In this document: positions 10,860-22,809 of the stretch, piece by piece
Position numbering within the stretch: the first letter of the stretch is position 1
How the letters are laid out: each line of letters opens with the position of its first letter
Assembly (NCBI RefSeq): GCF_964355755.1
Contig: NC_092678.1
Span: forward strand, 1,759,922-1,823,921
DNA: 64,000 nucleotides
Source of the DNA: Antedon mediterranea
Taxonomy: Eukaryota > Echinodermata > Crinoidea > Comatulida > Antedonidae
Reading direction: 5' to 3'
The notes under the pieces: model-generated
The model's input: the letters and a program-made list of their open reading frames with translations, nothing else
Databases searched by the model: none
Told to the model about the DNA's origin: nothing
Program-made: the position numbers and the translations under genes

Positions 10860-11626
10860 TTTGATAACAGAAGGAATCAGTATTATGTACTGTAATTAAA
10901 TCATTTATCAGCTATTCTTTATCGTTTGTCAATATTAGCTTAAAATAAACTTTCGGAATTCTGCTTAATCTCATCAAATAGAAGATAACAAAGCATGATT
11001 GCTATTGTGTCTCCATCTGTTTTGGTTTTCCATTTTGAAACAAAAAATACTACAAACAAAAATACCCCACAAATAGATTATATAGGCATTATGTATTTAA
11101 TCTGTGATGTATGTATAAGGCCTATTATGTCTACATAATTTGGCATCAAGAAAAAACAAGACCTTTTTCGTCACTAAAGAATACTACTGAATTAGTTCCA
11201 CGTAATTAATATTTATATGCTAGTACGATTTATCACGATTTCTTGTACTTTGTAAAAACAGTATTTGGTTACCAACAGTAGTACCGTTTAATATTAATTT
11301 TCCAAAGCGGAGTTTATGTAAATATTTATACTTGTATAAAAATGTCCTCTCATGAAACGAGATGCAACACTATAAAAATGTTGAAATGTATAAATATCTC
11401 GATGCTTCGCACCGAAACTGAATTGGAGTATAAAGTTTAAAACGCATTCAATACTTTTAGCTCCTGTTTTATCATTATAGTTTTTGAAGCAAGGTAGGTT
11501 GGAAATTCGTAACATAATTCGTAATGTAATTTGAATTGTAGACTTAGTAAGATTAAAGTTAGGCCGAAATTTTGGAATATGGCCTAGCTGGTGACGTTGT
11601 TAAATTTATATTTGATTTTCTTCCAG
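10860..11626. other. Intergenic stretch before LRAT copy 4
   Basis: AT-rich, no gene recognised. 'gaagcaag|gtaggt' at about 11485-11498 is a possible donor of a 5' UTR exon that would pair with the acceptor ttccag at 11621-11626. Confidence 0.4.
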
Positions 11627-11661
11627 ACTGTACGGTAGTTGCATTGCCATTTTGTTAAGAC

Positions 11662-12397
11662 ATGTCTTATGTTAAAGCTGGAGACCTGGTCATTGTCAAC
11701 CGTACGTTGTACGACCACTGGGGTAAGTATTTGATTTGATTTTCAACATTGAATTAAAAATATCTGAATGCAAATAAAATAAAAAATTAATAAACAAAAA
11801 AACGTCATGTTTCATAAAAATATGCATTTTTATTCAAGGGTAAAATCCTTACAAAAGAGAAAAAAATGTATCGTGTCGTATCGTGACTAAAGTCCTAAGG
11901 TGCTATTGTTAATAATTTGGATTTTAGCTGTGTACATTGGTAATGGTGATGTCATACATCTGTCTGGAGCAGAGTTCAATATCAAAGCAAAAGAGACAGC
12001 ATACGTACATCGTGTGACATTTGAAGATTTCGTGCGTGACGATGACGCAGAAGTGGAATGTATACCATGCCCTCCTGACGTCAGCCGGAAAGAAGTTGTA
12101 AGACGTGCTAAAAGTGAGGAAGGACATTTCTTCAGAAATCGAAAATACAGTCTTGTTTTCAACAACTGCGAGCATTTTGCTCGCTGGTGTCACGGTAGAG
12201 CAGAGAGTAAGCAGGTACAAAATGTTCGTCCTTTGCGTCCAGTTGTTGATCACAGTGTCCGTGGAGTAGGCCTGCTACTTGGAGAAGAAGTATTTGAAAA
12301 TGTGAAAGCAGGCGCAGATAACATGCTATATAACACCATTGAAATCATTGATGATATTGTTGTGAATAATCCGCTTTTTCGAATGTTAAGATTTTAA
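11662..12397 (+). CDS. LRAT-domain (PLAAT/HRASLS-like) acyltransferase, copy 4 (long tail)
   Basis: Coding exons 11662-11722 and 11928-12397 join in phase 1 into 176 residues. It has AGDLV at 6-10, DHWAVYIG (H19), VIHL (H31) and NNCEHFARWC (about C101). The acidic loop is shorter (RDDDAEVE). The C-terminus is longer than in the other copies and less hydrophobic. It lacks a clear Gly/Ala anchor and ends NNPLFRMLRF, so membrane attachment may differ. An acceptor at 11625-11626 gives a 35-nt 5' UTR piece before the ATG. This is the last member of the local cluster. Confidence 0.86.
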
Positions 12398-12853
12398 AAC
12401 CATGTATTCTTAGTAAAACGTTTTACTTTAAGGAAACTAAATTAACTACTGTAATTAATCTTTCTGAAAATGTTTTTTTAAATATTTTTTTAGCCTATAG
12501 CCTAATAATGAATGATTTTAAAAAATAGGTTATTTTACTCTATAATTATCGTATTCACGGTAGCAACTTCGAAAAGGCCTATATTCATTTTATTTGCATA
12601 AATATACTGAATGCGCGAGAAATACATATATCCATAGGCTTGTATTTTTAGTAAAAATATATATATATATTGCTATTATGATAATATTTTTATTGCTACA
12701 TTGTGTTCGTCGAGTTTGCTTGCGCGTCGGACGTACGTAACATACTGAATTAAAATATCCAATATTACTGCTGTTTTTATCCTTTTGGCGTTCCATATTT
12801 GGATGACGCGTGACAAAAACGTATGAGAAGAAGAGGGCAGTATTGCTTCAAAG
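12398..12853. other. Intergenic region and likely AUH-like promoter
   Basis: AT-rich with a short (TA)n at 12655-12670. The 60 bp before the AUH-like ATG are less AT-rich (gatgacgcgtgacaaaaacg) and the start codon sits in a good Kozak context (aaagATGg). No TATA box is evident. Confidence 0.4.
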
Positions 12854-15800
12854 ATGGCGGCCCCCATAAGAAAGGTTTTGTCGTTATCCAGTACTCTCCA
12901 TAAAACACATTTTAAACATGCTTATGGGTCTGGGTTTAAAACACGTTATATATTTCGGTCAAATTTGCAATGTAGGAGCGCTTCAACGTCAGCAAATGAA
13001 CTAAATGTTAAATATTTAGAGGCAGAACATGAAGGTATGTAGCCTAGCTAGCTAGCTAGCTAGGCCCCTGCCCTGCTGAGCTGGGCCCTACTAGCCTATT
13101 GTTCCTTTCCTGTTGTTGATAGGAGGTGTAGGCCTACCTAGAGGCTAGAATAGGCCTTGCCCTTCGCTATAGGCTAGGCCTAGGTCTGCCTCACACAGGG
13201 TTTTCATATACTGAAGGTTTCGGGCTAGCCTATGTCGCCTTTGTTGTGTTGTATGTAGATATCTGTTTCTTTTAAGTGGCAACTTTCGTTGCTGTTGGTT
13301 TTAATAAAATAAAGTAAAATAGTGATATTTATTAAATAAAATTGTGCAGCTGTTGTGACACCTTGCACAATTTTGAATTAAAATAAAATATTGATTCAGT
13401 GAAATTTGAAACAGCACACTTAGGAATTACTTTCAATATTTGATAAATCCAAAAATGATAATTATAACCCTGCTATTTAGTGCTTTTTATATTATTCCTG
13501 GCCCTACATACTATAGCAAAATGATCGAAAATTTACTGGGAAGGTTTTAAACTACATTTCTAAACATTCCTGTAGTTTACTGTAGGCCTTTAAAGTACAT
13601 TAAATTCTAGTACAGTACTATACACAAAGTTATCCAATTATTGTTCTTCTCCATAGCTATTATTAATTCCTTGTTCTGTTATTTTGCCATTAGGTATAGT
13701 TGTATTTGGCATCAATAGACCAGCTGCCAAGAATGCTGTCAACAGAAGTGTTCTTACATTGGTGAGTTTTCTATTAGAAATGTACTAGTTTTCACTAAAT
13801 ATTTGTCAGCATAATAGAGTCGTTTAACGATTTCTGTAATTGTTTTTTGTTTCTTTAATAATAAAAAGAGTTTAGGATAAGAATAAGAATGTCCAGCTTC
13901 AGTATATTGAGTATTGTTATACTACTAGACAACTACTGTAGTCTGGCCACTACTATGTACTATATATTGTCCAGATAACTACTGTATATTGACCGGATAA
14001 CTGCTGAATATTGACCAGATAACTGCTGTATGTTGACCAGATAACTACTGTATATTGACCAGATAACTACTGTATATTGACCAGATAACTACTGTATATT
14101 GACCAGATAACTACTGTATATTGACCAGATGACTACTGTATATTGACCAGATAACTACTGTATATTGACCGGATAATTACTGTATATTGACCAGATAACT
14201 TCTGTATATTGACCAGATGACTACTGTATATTGACCAGATAACTACTATATATGGACCAGATACCTACTGTATATTGACCAGATAACTACTGTATATTGA
14301 CCAGATAACTACTGTATATTGACCAGATAACTACTGTATATTGACCAGATACCTACTGTATATTGACCAGATAACTACTGTATATTGACCAGATAACTAC
14401 TGTATATTGACCAGATACCTACTGTATATTGACCAAAGTATTGTATATTGACCAGATAACTACTGTATATTTATCAAACTACTGTAAATTTGGCAATTGT
14501 TATTAACTGAACTTTCCAAACTCCTGTGTATCTTGATTTTAGCTTATAGAAATGCATACATTTAATATAATAGAACAAATTGATTTTTCTTTCAGTTTGA
14601 AGAAGCAGTAGAGGCAGTTCGTTACGATAAGAATGTTCGTTCAGTAATCATAAAAAGCGAGGTTCCGGGAATATTCTCTGCAGGTAAGTGCCCTATTTTC
14701 TATTAGTTACTGATACTGTACAAAATGATACAAATCTTGCTGAAAAATGTAAAAATATATCTCTTCTCATATTTGTAGGAGCCGATTTAAAAGAAAGAGT
14801 AACACTGAGTCCAAAAGAAGTAGCATCATTCGTTGACAGACTTAGAAAATTTACGATGGACATCACTAACCTGCCTATGCCTGTCATTGCAGCCTTAGAT
14901 GGGACAGCAGTAGGAGGCGGCCTAGAGTTTGCCCTGGCCTGCGATATGAGGACAGCAAGTGAGTTATTGTGTACAGTATGGATCAAAACACTCTAATACT
15001 TGCTTTTCAACCTTAAAATACTTAAATAGAACTAAATTACACAACAAAAGTGGCGTTTTATCTCAAATCAATCAACAAGAACATATTTTCTTTAATAAAA
15101 TTAATTAATACCCAAGAGGTTTATTTCATTGAGAACTTTGTACCATTTTATTGTTTTATGATGTCTGTTTTTTTTTTGCTTGAATTTAGCTACAACAACA
15201 CAAATGGGTTTAGTTGAAACAAGGCTTGCAATTATTCCTGGTGGTGGTAAGTGTTTTTTTTTTTTATAAATTAAACATTTTTATCTTCAAGCACCAGACA
15301 AGAAAAGATTTTTAATAAGAGCATAGCATTTACATTGTATTGTATAAACAACTAGAAGATGTCCATTTTAGGTACCGTGTACAAAAATGAAATTAGAGGG
15401 AGCTATTACAATTTTATAACTTTTTTCATAGTTTAAACGCATGTTTATTTAATTTAAAAATCTTAATGTGAGCCCTATCACAAATTATTTACATAAAAAA
15501 CTTGACTTTAAAAAAAAAATTTTGTTACTGTTTAGGTGGAACTCAAAGGTTGGCTAGACTTGTAGGCCCATCTGTTGCTAAAGAACTGATCTTTACTGCT
15601 CGTGTTTTTAACGGGGAGAAAGCTGCTGAATTGGGCATTGTGAACCATGTTGTAGAACAAGATGATAGCAATGAGGCGGCCTACAAGAGAGCTTTGGATT
15701 TAGCAAAGGAGATCATACCACAGGTGACTTTCTTTCTATCCTAAACAGACATTTTCAGTTTTAGGATCTAAAATGCATTTTTTTTTTATAAATTACTTAC

Positions 15801-17052
15801 ACATTTTATACATTATTTAATTTGTTTTATTTGTTTTATTTTTTCAGGGACCAATTGCTGTACAGATGGCTAAACAGGCAATTAACAAGGGTATGGACGT
15901 AAGTATAGACATATAGTATAATACTGTAGAACCTCTATTAAGGGGACACTCTCAGGACCAAACAAAGTGTCTCCTTAATGAAGGTGTCCCCTCAATAGAA
16001 GTTAATTTTGGCCCTTATATGTTTCACAAGAAAGTGTCCCATTTATAGTGTGGACTATAGCCATGTATATATAGGATGCTTGAGTTAAGTCAAGTTAATT
16101 CATTACGTACAGTTAGGACGCCCTCTATTCCTCGACACAGTTTTGGTTTCTAGATCCAGGTAACAACCGACAATACATCTATGAATTTATCCTAAGTTGT
16201 CCTAGGTTGCAAATTGAAAGCTATAAACTATAAAATTACAGTTCTTGTTGTTTTTTATTACTGAGTTTTAATTAATATGCTTTACATACATAGGAAAATC
16301 AATTAATAATAATAAGTATTAAATTCAACATACATACACATTTAACAGACACACACACACATAGCAAAACAGAACTTGGCACAATTAATCTTTATGAACG
16401 ATGTAGTAATATTATTGTCTTGTTTTTGACAGGTGGACCTTACAAGTGCATTAGCTTATGAGGGCGCTTATTATGCCCAGGTACGTGTTTTCTTTCTTAT
16501 ATTTTTATAAAAAGTGCATATAGATTTAACTGTGATATCTCTGAAGAATAGAAATCAATAAAGATTGATTAATTGAAATCTATATAAAAATCCAAGACAA
16601 ATTATTGAAAAACACAACAATGCTGTATGAAAATGACTGGATGTCAAATGATCAAAATCAAAAAGCTAAATTAAAATGCAATAATTGTGGCCACCAATTA
16701 CTACTGCCCTCATGTGAAACAGCAGGATAAGTTTATTTTATCATTGTACCTTTGTACTGTCCTTGTTTTGAGACAAATAAATGAAATATATGAAAACTCT
16801 AGTTGTACAAGTTGTACTTCTGTGCCTTCAAATTTAGTAACCATCTGTAGTGACATTATTTATGTCTAATTGAGGTACACATAGTTACGCAGTCATGGTT
16901 GAAAGTTGACGCAATAACTACACGATGCAAGTTGCGACAAAAAATTCTTGTAATCACGTTTGATTTTATTTCAGGTGATTCCGACAAAGGATAGAATTGA
17001 AGCGTTGAATGCATTTAAGGAAAAAAGAAAACCGCAATTTAAAGGAGAATAG
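12854..17052 (+). CDS. AUH: Mitochondrial enoyl-CoA hydratase, AUH-like (methylglutaconyl-CoA hydratase)
   Basis: Nine coding exons with matching phases: 12854-13034, 13694-13761, 14596-14683, 14779-14958, 15190-15246, 15536-15723, 15848-15898, 16433-16480, 16975-17052, giving 312 residues. The N-terminus is basic with no acidic residue before about 48, which fits a mitochondrial presequence. Crotonase features follow: [12 protein letters not shown], the oxyanion-hole segment [30 protein letters not shown] (with the Glu of GGGLE) and [24 protein letters not shown] hydrates 3-methylglutaconyl-CoA in leucine breakdown, and the mammalian protein also binds AU-rich RNA. ECHDC2-type paralogs are the main alternative. 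The stop at 17050 is followed by AATAAA at 17436. Confidence 0.88.
13930..14480. repeat. Minisatellite of 22 bp in AUH-like intron 2
   Basis: More than 20 units of 'ttgaccagataactactgta' (22-23-bp period), with some variants (acctactgta, gacctg-type changes). It lies wholly between the exons ending 13761 and starting 14596. Confidence 0.9.
15932..16052. repeat. Dispersed 'tagaacctctattaagggga' repeat
   Basis: A copy of a family also seen at 42297 and, more degenerate, at 22468, 28795, 40512 and 6215. It has internal inverted character (cctctattaaggggaca ... tcccctcaatagaagtt), as in a small foldback element. It sits in the AUH-like intron after the exon ending 15898. Confidence 0.6.
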
Positions 17053-17435
17053 ATTTTTTTTAAGAGTTGGGGAAAAAAAAAAGCATGCGACTTATAATAT
17101 TTTAAGAGAGCAAAAGCATTATTGAAAAAAAAATTTTATCATGATGGAATTTTGATTCAAATTAACTGATAAATTTCTGTTGAGCACAAAGGTTTCTAAA
17201 TCAAATACGCCAGATGATAAGAAACTTAAAAAAACAGAGCCGTAGCCACCAGTACGGTTGGTAAGGTTTCAACCTGACCACTTTTCACGGAGGCCTTTTA
17301 CAACCCAGTGGCTTGAGCAGAGATTATTCACTTTTCTTATGAAAACCGCCCCACTTTATTTCTTGTGGCTACATCACTGAAAAGCTTTTGGGAAGTCTAT
17401 AATGCTAGGTCAATATCCTTATCGAATGCATGATG

Positions 17436-17441
17436 AATAAA
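17436..17441 (+). terminator. Poly(A) signal of the AUH-like gene
   Basis: AATAAA, the first canonical signal after the stop codon at 17052, implies a 3' UTR of about 400 nt. Confidence 0.55.
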
Positions 17442-17624
17442 GAAAACATTATCAACGATTCTTTGTCTTGTTATCAAAAATAATTGGTTGATTCAACCCA
17501 TTATGTTGTGATTGTGTAAACATTAAACCAGATAAATATAACTGAGACTAAATTAGTGTTATGAATTATTGATTTTTTAATGCTAATAGGTTGTATTTTG
17601 AATACAGATACAGTACAACAATCG

Positions 17625-18045
17625 TAGGATCGTAGCTGGGTTGTAGTGGTGCTTTAGCTGGGTTGTAGTTTCACTGTAGCTGGGTTGTAGTGGCGCTTTA
17701 GCTGGGTTGTAGTTTCACTGTAGCTGGGTTGTAGTGGCGCTTTAGCTGGGTTGTAGTGGCGCTTTAGCTGGGTTGTAGTTTCACTGTAGCTGGGTTTTAG
17801 TGGTGCTTTAGCTGGGTTGTAGTTTCACTGTAGCTGGGTTGTAGTGGCGCTTTAGCTGGGTTGTAGTTTCACTGTAGCTGGTTTGTAGTGGCGCTTTAGC
17901 TGGGTTGTAGTGGCATTGTAGCTAGGTTGTAGTTTCACTGTAGCTGGCTTGTAGTTTCACTGTAGCTGGCTTGTAGTTTCACTGTAGCTGGGTTGTAGTG
18001 GCTCTGTAGCTGGGTGGTAGTGGCAGTATAACTTGTTTGTAGGCC
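17625..18045. repeat. Minisatellite, 21-22-bp unit
   Basis: About 19 units of 'tagctgggttgtagtttcac' alternating with 'tagctgggttgtagtggcgc'. Two unit types (tttcactg and tggcgctt) are interspersed. No coding potential. Confidence 0.9.
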
Positions 18046-18365
18046 CTGTAATCTAGCTCTAGTCGCACTATACTAAGAATATTCCGAGGACAAACAGATT
18101 AAACGTGTTTTATCAGTTCTCTTGTATTGATTGTTTAATGTGCCACACAGAGGAATAATTTTCTATGGAGATAAGTTGTCACTAGGGGGTAGAACCATAG
18201 AATTAAGATAAAAGTTATTTAGGGGATTCCCCCAAACATGATGAACTTATCTACATGTAGATAAGCCCTATTCATACATTCTGCGTTTAATGTTTTTTAC
18301 GGTCTATTTACTTCGTTCATGAAAAAATCGTTAATCAATATAAAAGCAGGCCTAATATAAAAACC

Positions 18366-19627
18366 CTTTTATTTACGTGGCCCTTTATATATACGGTCCT
18401 ATATTTTCGTTTGCATGTATAGCAGCCTAGTTCTATGTCGGGCTTTAATCTCTTTATTTATGTGGCCCTTTATTTCTACGGTCCTATATGTTCGTTTGCA
18501 TGTATGGCAGTTTAGTTCTGTGTCGGGCTTTAATCTCTTTATTTATGTGGCCCTTTATTTCTACGGTCCTATATGTTCGTTTGCATGTATGGCAGTTTAG
18601 TTCTGTGTCGGGCTTTAATCTCTTTATTTATGTGGCCCTTTATTTCTACGGTCCTATATGTTCGTTTGCATGTATGGCAGTTTAGTTCTGTGTCGGGCTT
18701 TAATCTCTTTAGACTTTATTTATGTGGCCCTTTATTTCTACGGTCCTATATGTTCGTTTGCATGTATGGCAGTTTAGTTCTGTGTCGGGCTTTAAGCTCT
18801 TTAATTGTGTGGCCCTTTATTTCTACGGTCCTATATGTTCGTTTGCATGTATGGCAGTTTAGTTCTGTGTCGGGCTTTAAGCTCTTTATTTATGTGGCCC
18901 TTTATTTCTACGGTCCTATATGTTCGTTTGCATGTATGGCAGTTTAGTTCTGTGTTGGGCTTTAAGCTCTTTAATTGTGTGGCCCTTTATTTCTACGGTC
19001 CTATATGTTCGTTTGCATGTATGGCAGTTTAGTTCTGTGTCGGGCTTTAAGCTCTTTATTTATGTGGCCCTTTATTTCTACGGTCCTATATGTTCGTTTG
19101 CATGTATGGCAGTTTAGTTCTGTGTCGGGCTTTAAGCTCTTTAATTGTGTGGCCCTTTATTTCTACGGTCCTATATGTTCGTTTGCATGTATGGCAGTTT
19201 AGTTCTGTGTCGGGCTTTAAGCTCTTTATTTATGTGGCCCTTTATTTCTACGGTCCTATATGTTCGTTTGCATGTATGGCAGTTTAGTTCTGTGTCGGGC
19301 TTTAAGCTCTTTAATTGTGTGGCCCTTTATTTCTACGGTCCTATATGTTCGTTTGCATGTATGGCAGTTTAGTTCTGTGTCGGGCTTTAAGCTCTTTAAT
19401 TGTGTGGCCCTTTATTTCTACGGTCCTATATGTTCGTTTGCATGTATGGCAGTTTAGTTCTGTGTCGGGCTTTAAGCTCTTTATTTATGTGGCCCTTTAT
19501 TTCTACGGTCCTATATGTTCGTTTGCATGTATGGCAGTTTAGTTCTGTGTCGGGCTTTAAGCTCTTTAATTGTGTGGTCCTTTATTTCTTCGGTACTATA
19601 TTTTCATTTGAATTTATTGCAGTTTAG
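18366..19627. repeat. 85-bp satellite array with A/B higher-order pattern
   Basis: About 15 head-to-tail units of 85 bp containing 'gtggccctttatttctacgg' and 'tatgttcgtttgcatgtatg'. After about 18797 the units alternate between type A (ctctttatttatg) and type B (ctctttaattgtg), giving a 170-bp dimer that breaks once with two B units in a row near 19305-19475. One unit near 18712 carries a short insertion (agactt). The first and last units are diverged. Overlapping short ORFs in all + frames are a by-product of a period not divisible by 3. Confidence 0.93.
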
Positions 19628-20152
19628 TTCCTGCTGTACATGCGCTCTTGTCAATTTAGTGGCTTTCATGATTGTCGCGAATATTAATTGCGAACGAAAT
19701 AAATTGTCTTTTACATTAATATCTTAAGTACCCGTGACACCGGCCGACATATTCGTATGCACGAAACTCCTGTAGTAATTGTTTATAAAGTATTACTTGA
19801 GAGACATGGCTTTACACAACAAAAGATGCTCGTCTATGTTTACATTGTGCGTGTTCCATTCTTCTAGTAAACAATGCATGTCATGACAAGACAGAATTGT
19901 TTTCATCGGTCCGGCGAACCCTTCTCTCTCGGTTTTCACTTGACCCGTCGTAGGAACTAACGTACGGGAAAAATCACTCGCGGTTTGTGTACGTTTTCAC
20001 GCATCGATGAGCGGCCTTACCGAAGAGTCGATTAAAGGCCGAAACGAACCGATGGAGGATCTAACGTACGGGGAAAAACGCGACCCGTCGTCGATATTCG
20101 TTTGTTTTTAGCGTACTCAGAACTACTCTCAGTGACTGTTATAGTCGTTTAA
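19628..20152. other. Unique stretch after the satellite
   Basis: Less AT-rich, with two similar segments: 'gaactaacgtacgggaaaaa' near 19952 and 'gatctaacgtacggggaaaa' near 20058. They look like a diverged duplication or element pieces. No gene is recognised. Confidence 0.4.
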
Positions 20153-20295
20153 GCTTGGTTCCCACTAGGATGTAACGCAATGCAATGGTTTGACCAATCT
20201 CAAGCGATGGATTATTCAAACAGTGACGCGTGATTGGTCAACTCGCTTGCGTTGCTTCTACTTCATTGTGTTGCGTCCTAGTGAGAACGAAACTT
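20153..20295. mobile_element. MITE family A copy (TTGGTTCCCACTAG ends)
   Basis: Left 'gttcccactagga' and right 'tcctagtgagaac' are inverted repeats about 140 bp apart. Inside lie paired 'tgaccaatct' and 'tgattggtcaa' blocks, which make the element strongly foldback. Related copies are at 24160, 43125, 61115 and 63815. No protein is encoded. Confidence 0.65.
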
Positions 20296-20379
20296 TAGTG
20301 ACGAAAGATCGCTATAAAATCATGATACACCGCAACGTAGAGCTAAACGTAAAGCAAGCAAAATGTATGTTTTGTTGAC

Positions 20380-21079
20380 TAATCATTTCCAAATAAAATC
20401 TTCAATATAAACTTTATTTATTTCTTCAACACGCCATTCGTTGTCTAAAACATTTGAACATTATTCGCATAAAACTCAGGTACTTTTAAATACATTTGTC
20501 AAAAATTGCAAAACACGAACGGCTCTATTAAAATTATCACACACAAAAACACACTGTTTAAACCCGAAGCTATACTTCTGGAAACTACTACAAGTGGCCT
20601 TATAACAGGCCTAAAATAATTATAAGGTAGGGCCTATCAGTACAAATTGACAAGTTCGGTGAGAGATTTTCTCACCAAATTTTCTTATCACTTACAGACA
20701 GAAAAAATGAAAATGTGAATTGTGAATACGGCCACTGGTAACCGACGACAAACGATTTTTAATTAAGGGATCAAATATGCAGTTACTGCAGTATTTCACT
20801 CATTTTCCTCTTTAATTAACCTGATTATGCAACTGTTTTAAAAGCTATAGTAAATGCCTCATACACTTGAAACAAACTAAAATCCTATGGTTAGGCCTAC
20901 TGAAGTTTTTATAAGTAGTTACTGCAGTAACAAATTATGAAAGTTGGCCTAAAATACGAAGTTCTGTAAAGCAAAGATTAAATGCCCAGAAAAACGTTCT
21001 TGCTGTTGGAAGTTCGGTTTAGTTTCGTCAAAGCACAATGTATCGGATCCGTTTCAAGACCAAACACGTAATGTTAAAG
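20380..21079. other. Non-coding stretch downstream of the minus-strand ORF
   Basis: AT-rich; possibly 3' UTR or intron of the ORF at 21080-21796. A small perfect hairpin (ggtgaga gatt tctcacc) lies at about 20660-20680. 'atacggccactggtaaccga' near 20727 recurs inverted near 60436, so it belongs to a dispersed repeat. Confidence 0.4.
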
Positions 21080-21796
21080 TTAGTCGCATTGTACCTCTAA
21101 TAACCATTGCATAATTCGAGCACCTTTGTTTTTCATTTCATCTTCCTCATTTGAAACCAAACGTTCCGCCGTCGGGATAACATACTGCGAGTTTGAATAC
21201 ACATCGTTGTCGCTCATCATTTTCGGATCTGTTTCAGCGCACGCGGCACCGCCTTTGGTCGCCGCCGCATCCGTAACTTGCCTTATCGTATCTTTTGTAA
21301 TTTCGTATTGCACAAGAACTGGTAACGTCACGTGTAGATTATTCGGCACTATAATTTCTTTACTCGTTTTTTCTTTCTCGTCGTACATATAGATAAATGT
21401 CTTATCTGTCCGACGTTCTGGCATACGTAGTAATTTGTTCGTTTTTGTGTCACTTTGTTCGTCGTTTCCAACTTCAGAACTAGGTGTTGTATGTCCGGAA
21501 CGGTTCGTGATAGATGTTCGATTTAGATTACTGTAAGAAGGTGATTTTTGAGTTGATCGGCCATTGTTGGTATTATCAGAAAGTTGCGACACAGTCGCAC
21601 TACTGGATGTCCTTGAAATGGTCGCACAATTTGACGGTGGCGATTCCGTCGTCGCCGATGACGAAGACAATGATCGTCGATTTGTAGGTGTCTTTGAAAC
21701 GGTGACTGACGTGCTGTGTGTCCTAATCCGCCCGGATTTTAGCCGTGGTTTCCCCTCTAATTTGTTCATTCTTAGGCATTCGTTTGGGCTAGGCAT
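21080..21796 (-). CDS. Ser/Thr-rich protein of unknown function
   Basis: A 238-codon ORF. The ATG is preceded directly by an in-frame TAA (taa tcc atg on the minus strand), which supports the start. Residues 1-115 are low complexity (Ser, Thr, Asn, basic), probably disordered. Residues 125-175 look more ordered, with an alternating hydrophobic pattern (TFIYMY, EIIVPNNLHVTLPVLVQYEI), and the end reads GARIMQWLLE. After that Glu comes GTACAA, a possible splice donor, so this may be the first exon of a longer gene rather than a complete one. The IMQWLLE end loosely recalls the axin segment before the DIX domain, but I see no DIX or RGS domain and do not assign it. Codon use and length make it a credible gene. 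Confidence 0.5.
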   Translation of the reverse strand: MPSPNECLRMNKLEGKPRLKSGRIRTHSTSVTVSKTPTNRRSLSSSSATTESPPSNCATISRTSSSATVSQLSDNTNNGRSTQKSPSYSNLNRTSITNRSGHTTPSSEVGNDEQSDTKTNKLLRMPERRTDKTFIYMYDEKEKTSKEIIVPNNLHVTLPVLVQYEITKDTIRQVTDAAATKGGAACAETDPKMMSDNDVYSNSQYVIPTAERLVSNEEDEMKNKGARIMQWLLEVQCD

Positions 21797-22467
21797 GGAT
21801 TAAAATCATAATGCATAAGTTTATTGTTTGGTGATTAATATCGCAGACGATAAGGATTGCAAATACTGATACATATATGCTGTTGACTTATGTTAGTTAA
21901 TGTTGCGTTAATTACCCTTGAGTGTCGCAAAGTCCAGGTTCCAGTTCTTGAGTCGATAAAACGACAATTGAAGTTGGTAGCCTGCAGTGAGTTATTGTCA
22001 CAATTAAATATATATGTTTATATTGCATTCTCTGTGTAAATACAGACAGCCAGTTATAATGTCACAGTCCTTAGTACTTGTAGTCATGCCAACGAGAATA
22101 AATCACGATTTTAGAAGAGGGTGTCTGTCGTCTGTTCTCGTAAACCTTAAGGTGACCTGTGGAAAAAGAATGGAACAATACGGAAGTCATAAAGCAAATT
22201 AATGTGTTTAAACAACTTGATCACGTAACAATGGCGTGATAAGACCCGTGCATGGGATGCATTTTCGGGGAAACCTACCCATGTCGGCGTATAATCTCTA
22301 GAGATGTGTCTAGTCTAGTATAGCCTACAACAAAAGCATGTGAAATACTTTTCATCTAAAATGAAATAAAACTACGGCTTGTTTCTTTTCATTAGCATAT
22401 TGGTTGATTAAATATACTGCATTTCACTATTAAAATGCTTAAGCAAATGTACTACATATTTACATAA

Positions 22468-22625
22468 CAGTAGAACACCTCCTGGGACACCTATTCAGCG
22501 GATGCCTCTGTTAAAGGAACAGTTTCATATGAAACAAACGAGGGAAAATATATATTTTAACACCGTACCAAGCCCTATTTGTGGAATACTAAGGGGCCCT
22601 TAATTGAGTAGGCCTACCCCTTAAT
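22468..22625. repeat. Degenerate copy of the 'tagaacctc...ggggacacc' repeat
   Basis: It contains 'cagtagaacacctcctgg', 'gggacacctattcagc' and 'cccttaattgagtagg', in the same order as the family at 15932 and 42297. Confidence 0.4.
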
Positions 22626-22712
22626 TAAAAACGTGTATAATTATACATTTCAATTTCAACTTGAAACAATTTACATAATTATGTCAAATTGAACCTTTCA
22701 ATGTGTTTAGGC

Positions 22713-22808
22713 CTATAGCTTGGCGTAATTGTATAGCTTGGCGTAATTGTATAGCTTGGCGTAATTGTATAGCTTGGCGTAATTGTATAGCTTGGCGTAA
22801 TTGTATAC
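22713..22808. repeat. 18-bp tandem repeat
   Basis: Five units of 'atagcttggcgtaattgt'. Confidence 0.9.
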
Positions 22809-22809
22809 C

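Noticed and set aside
18415-19727. Many overlapping ORFs of 60-124 codons (MFVCMYGSLVL...)
   Set aside because: They are the 85-bp satellite read in successive frames; no splice, start or conservation logic.
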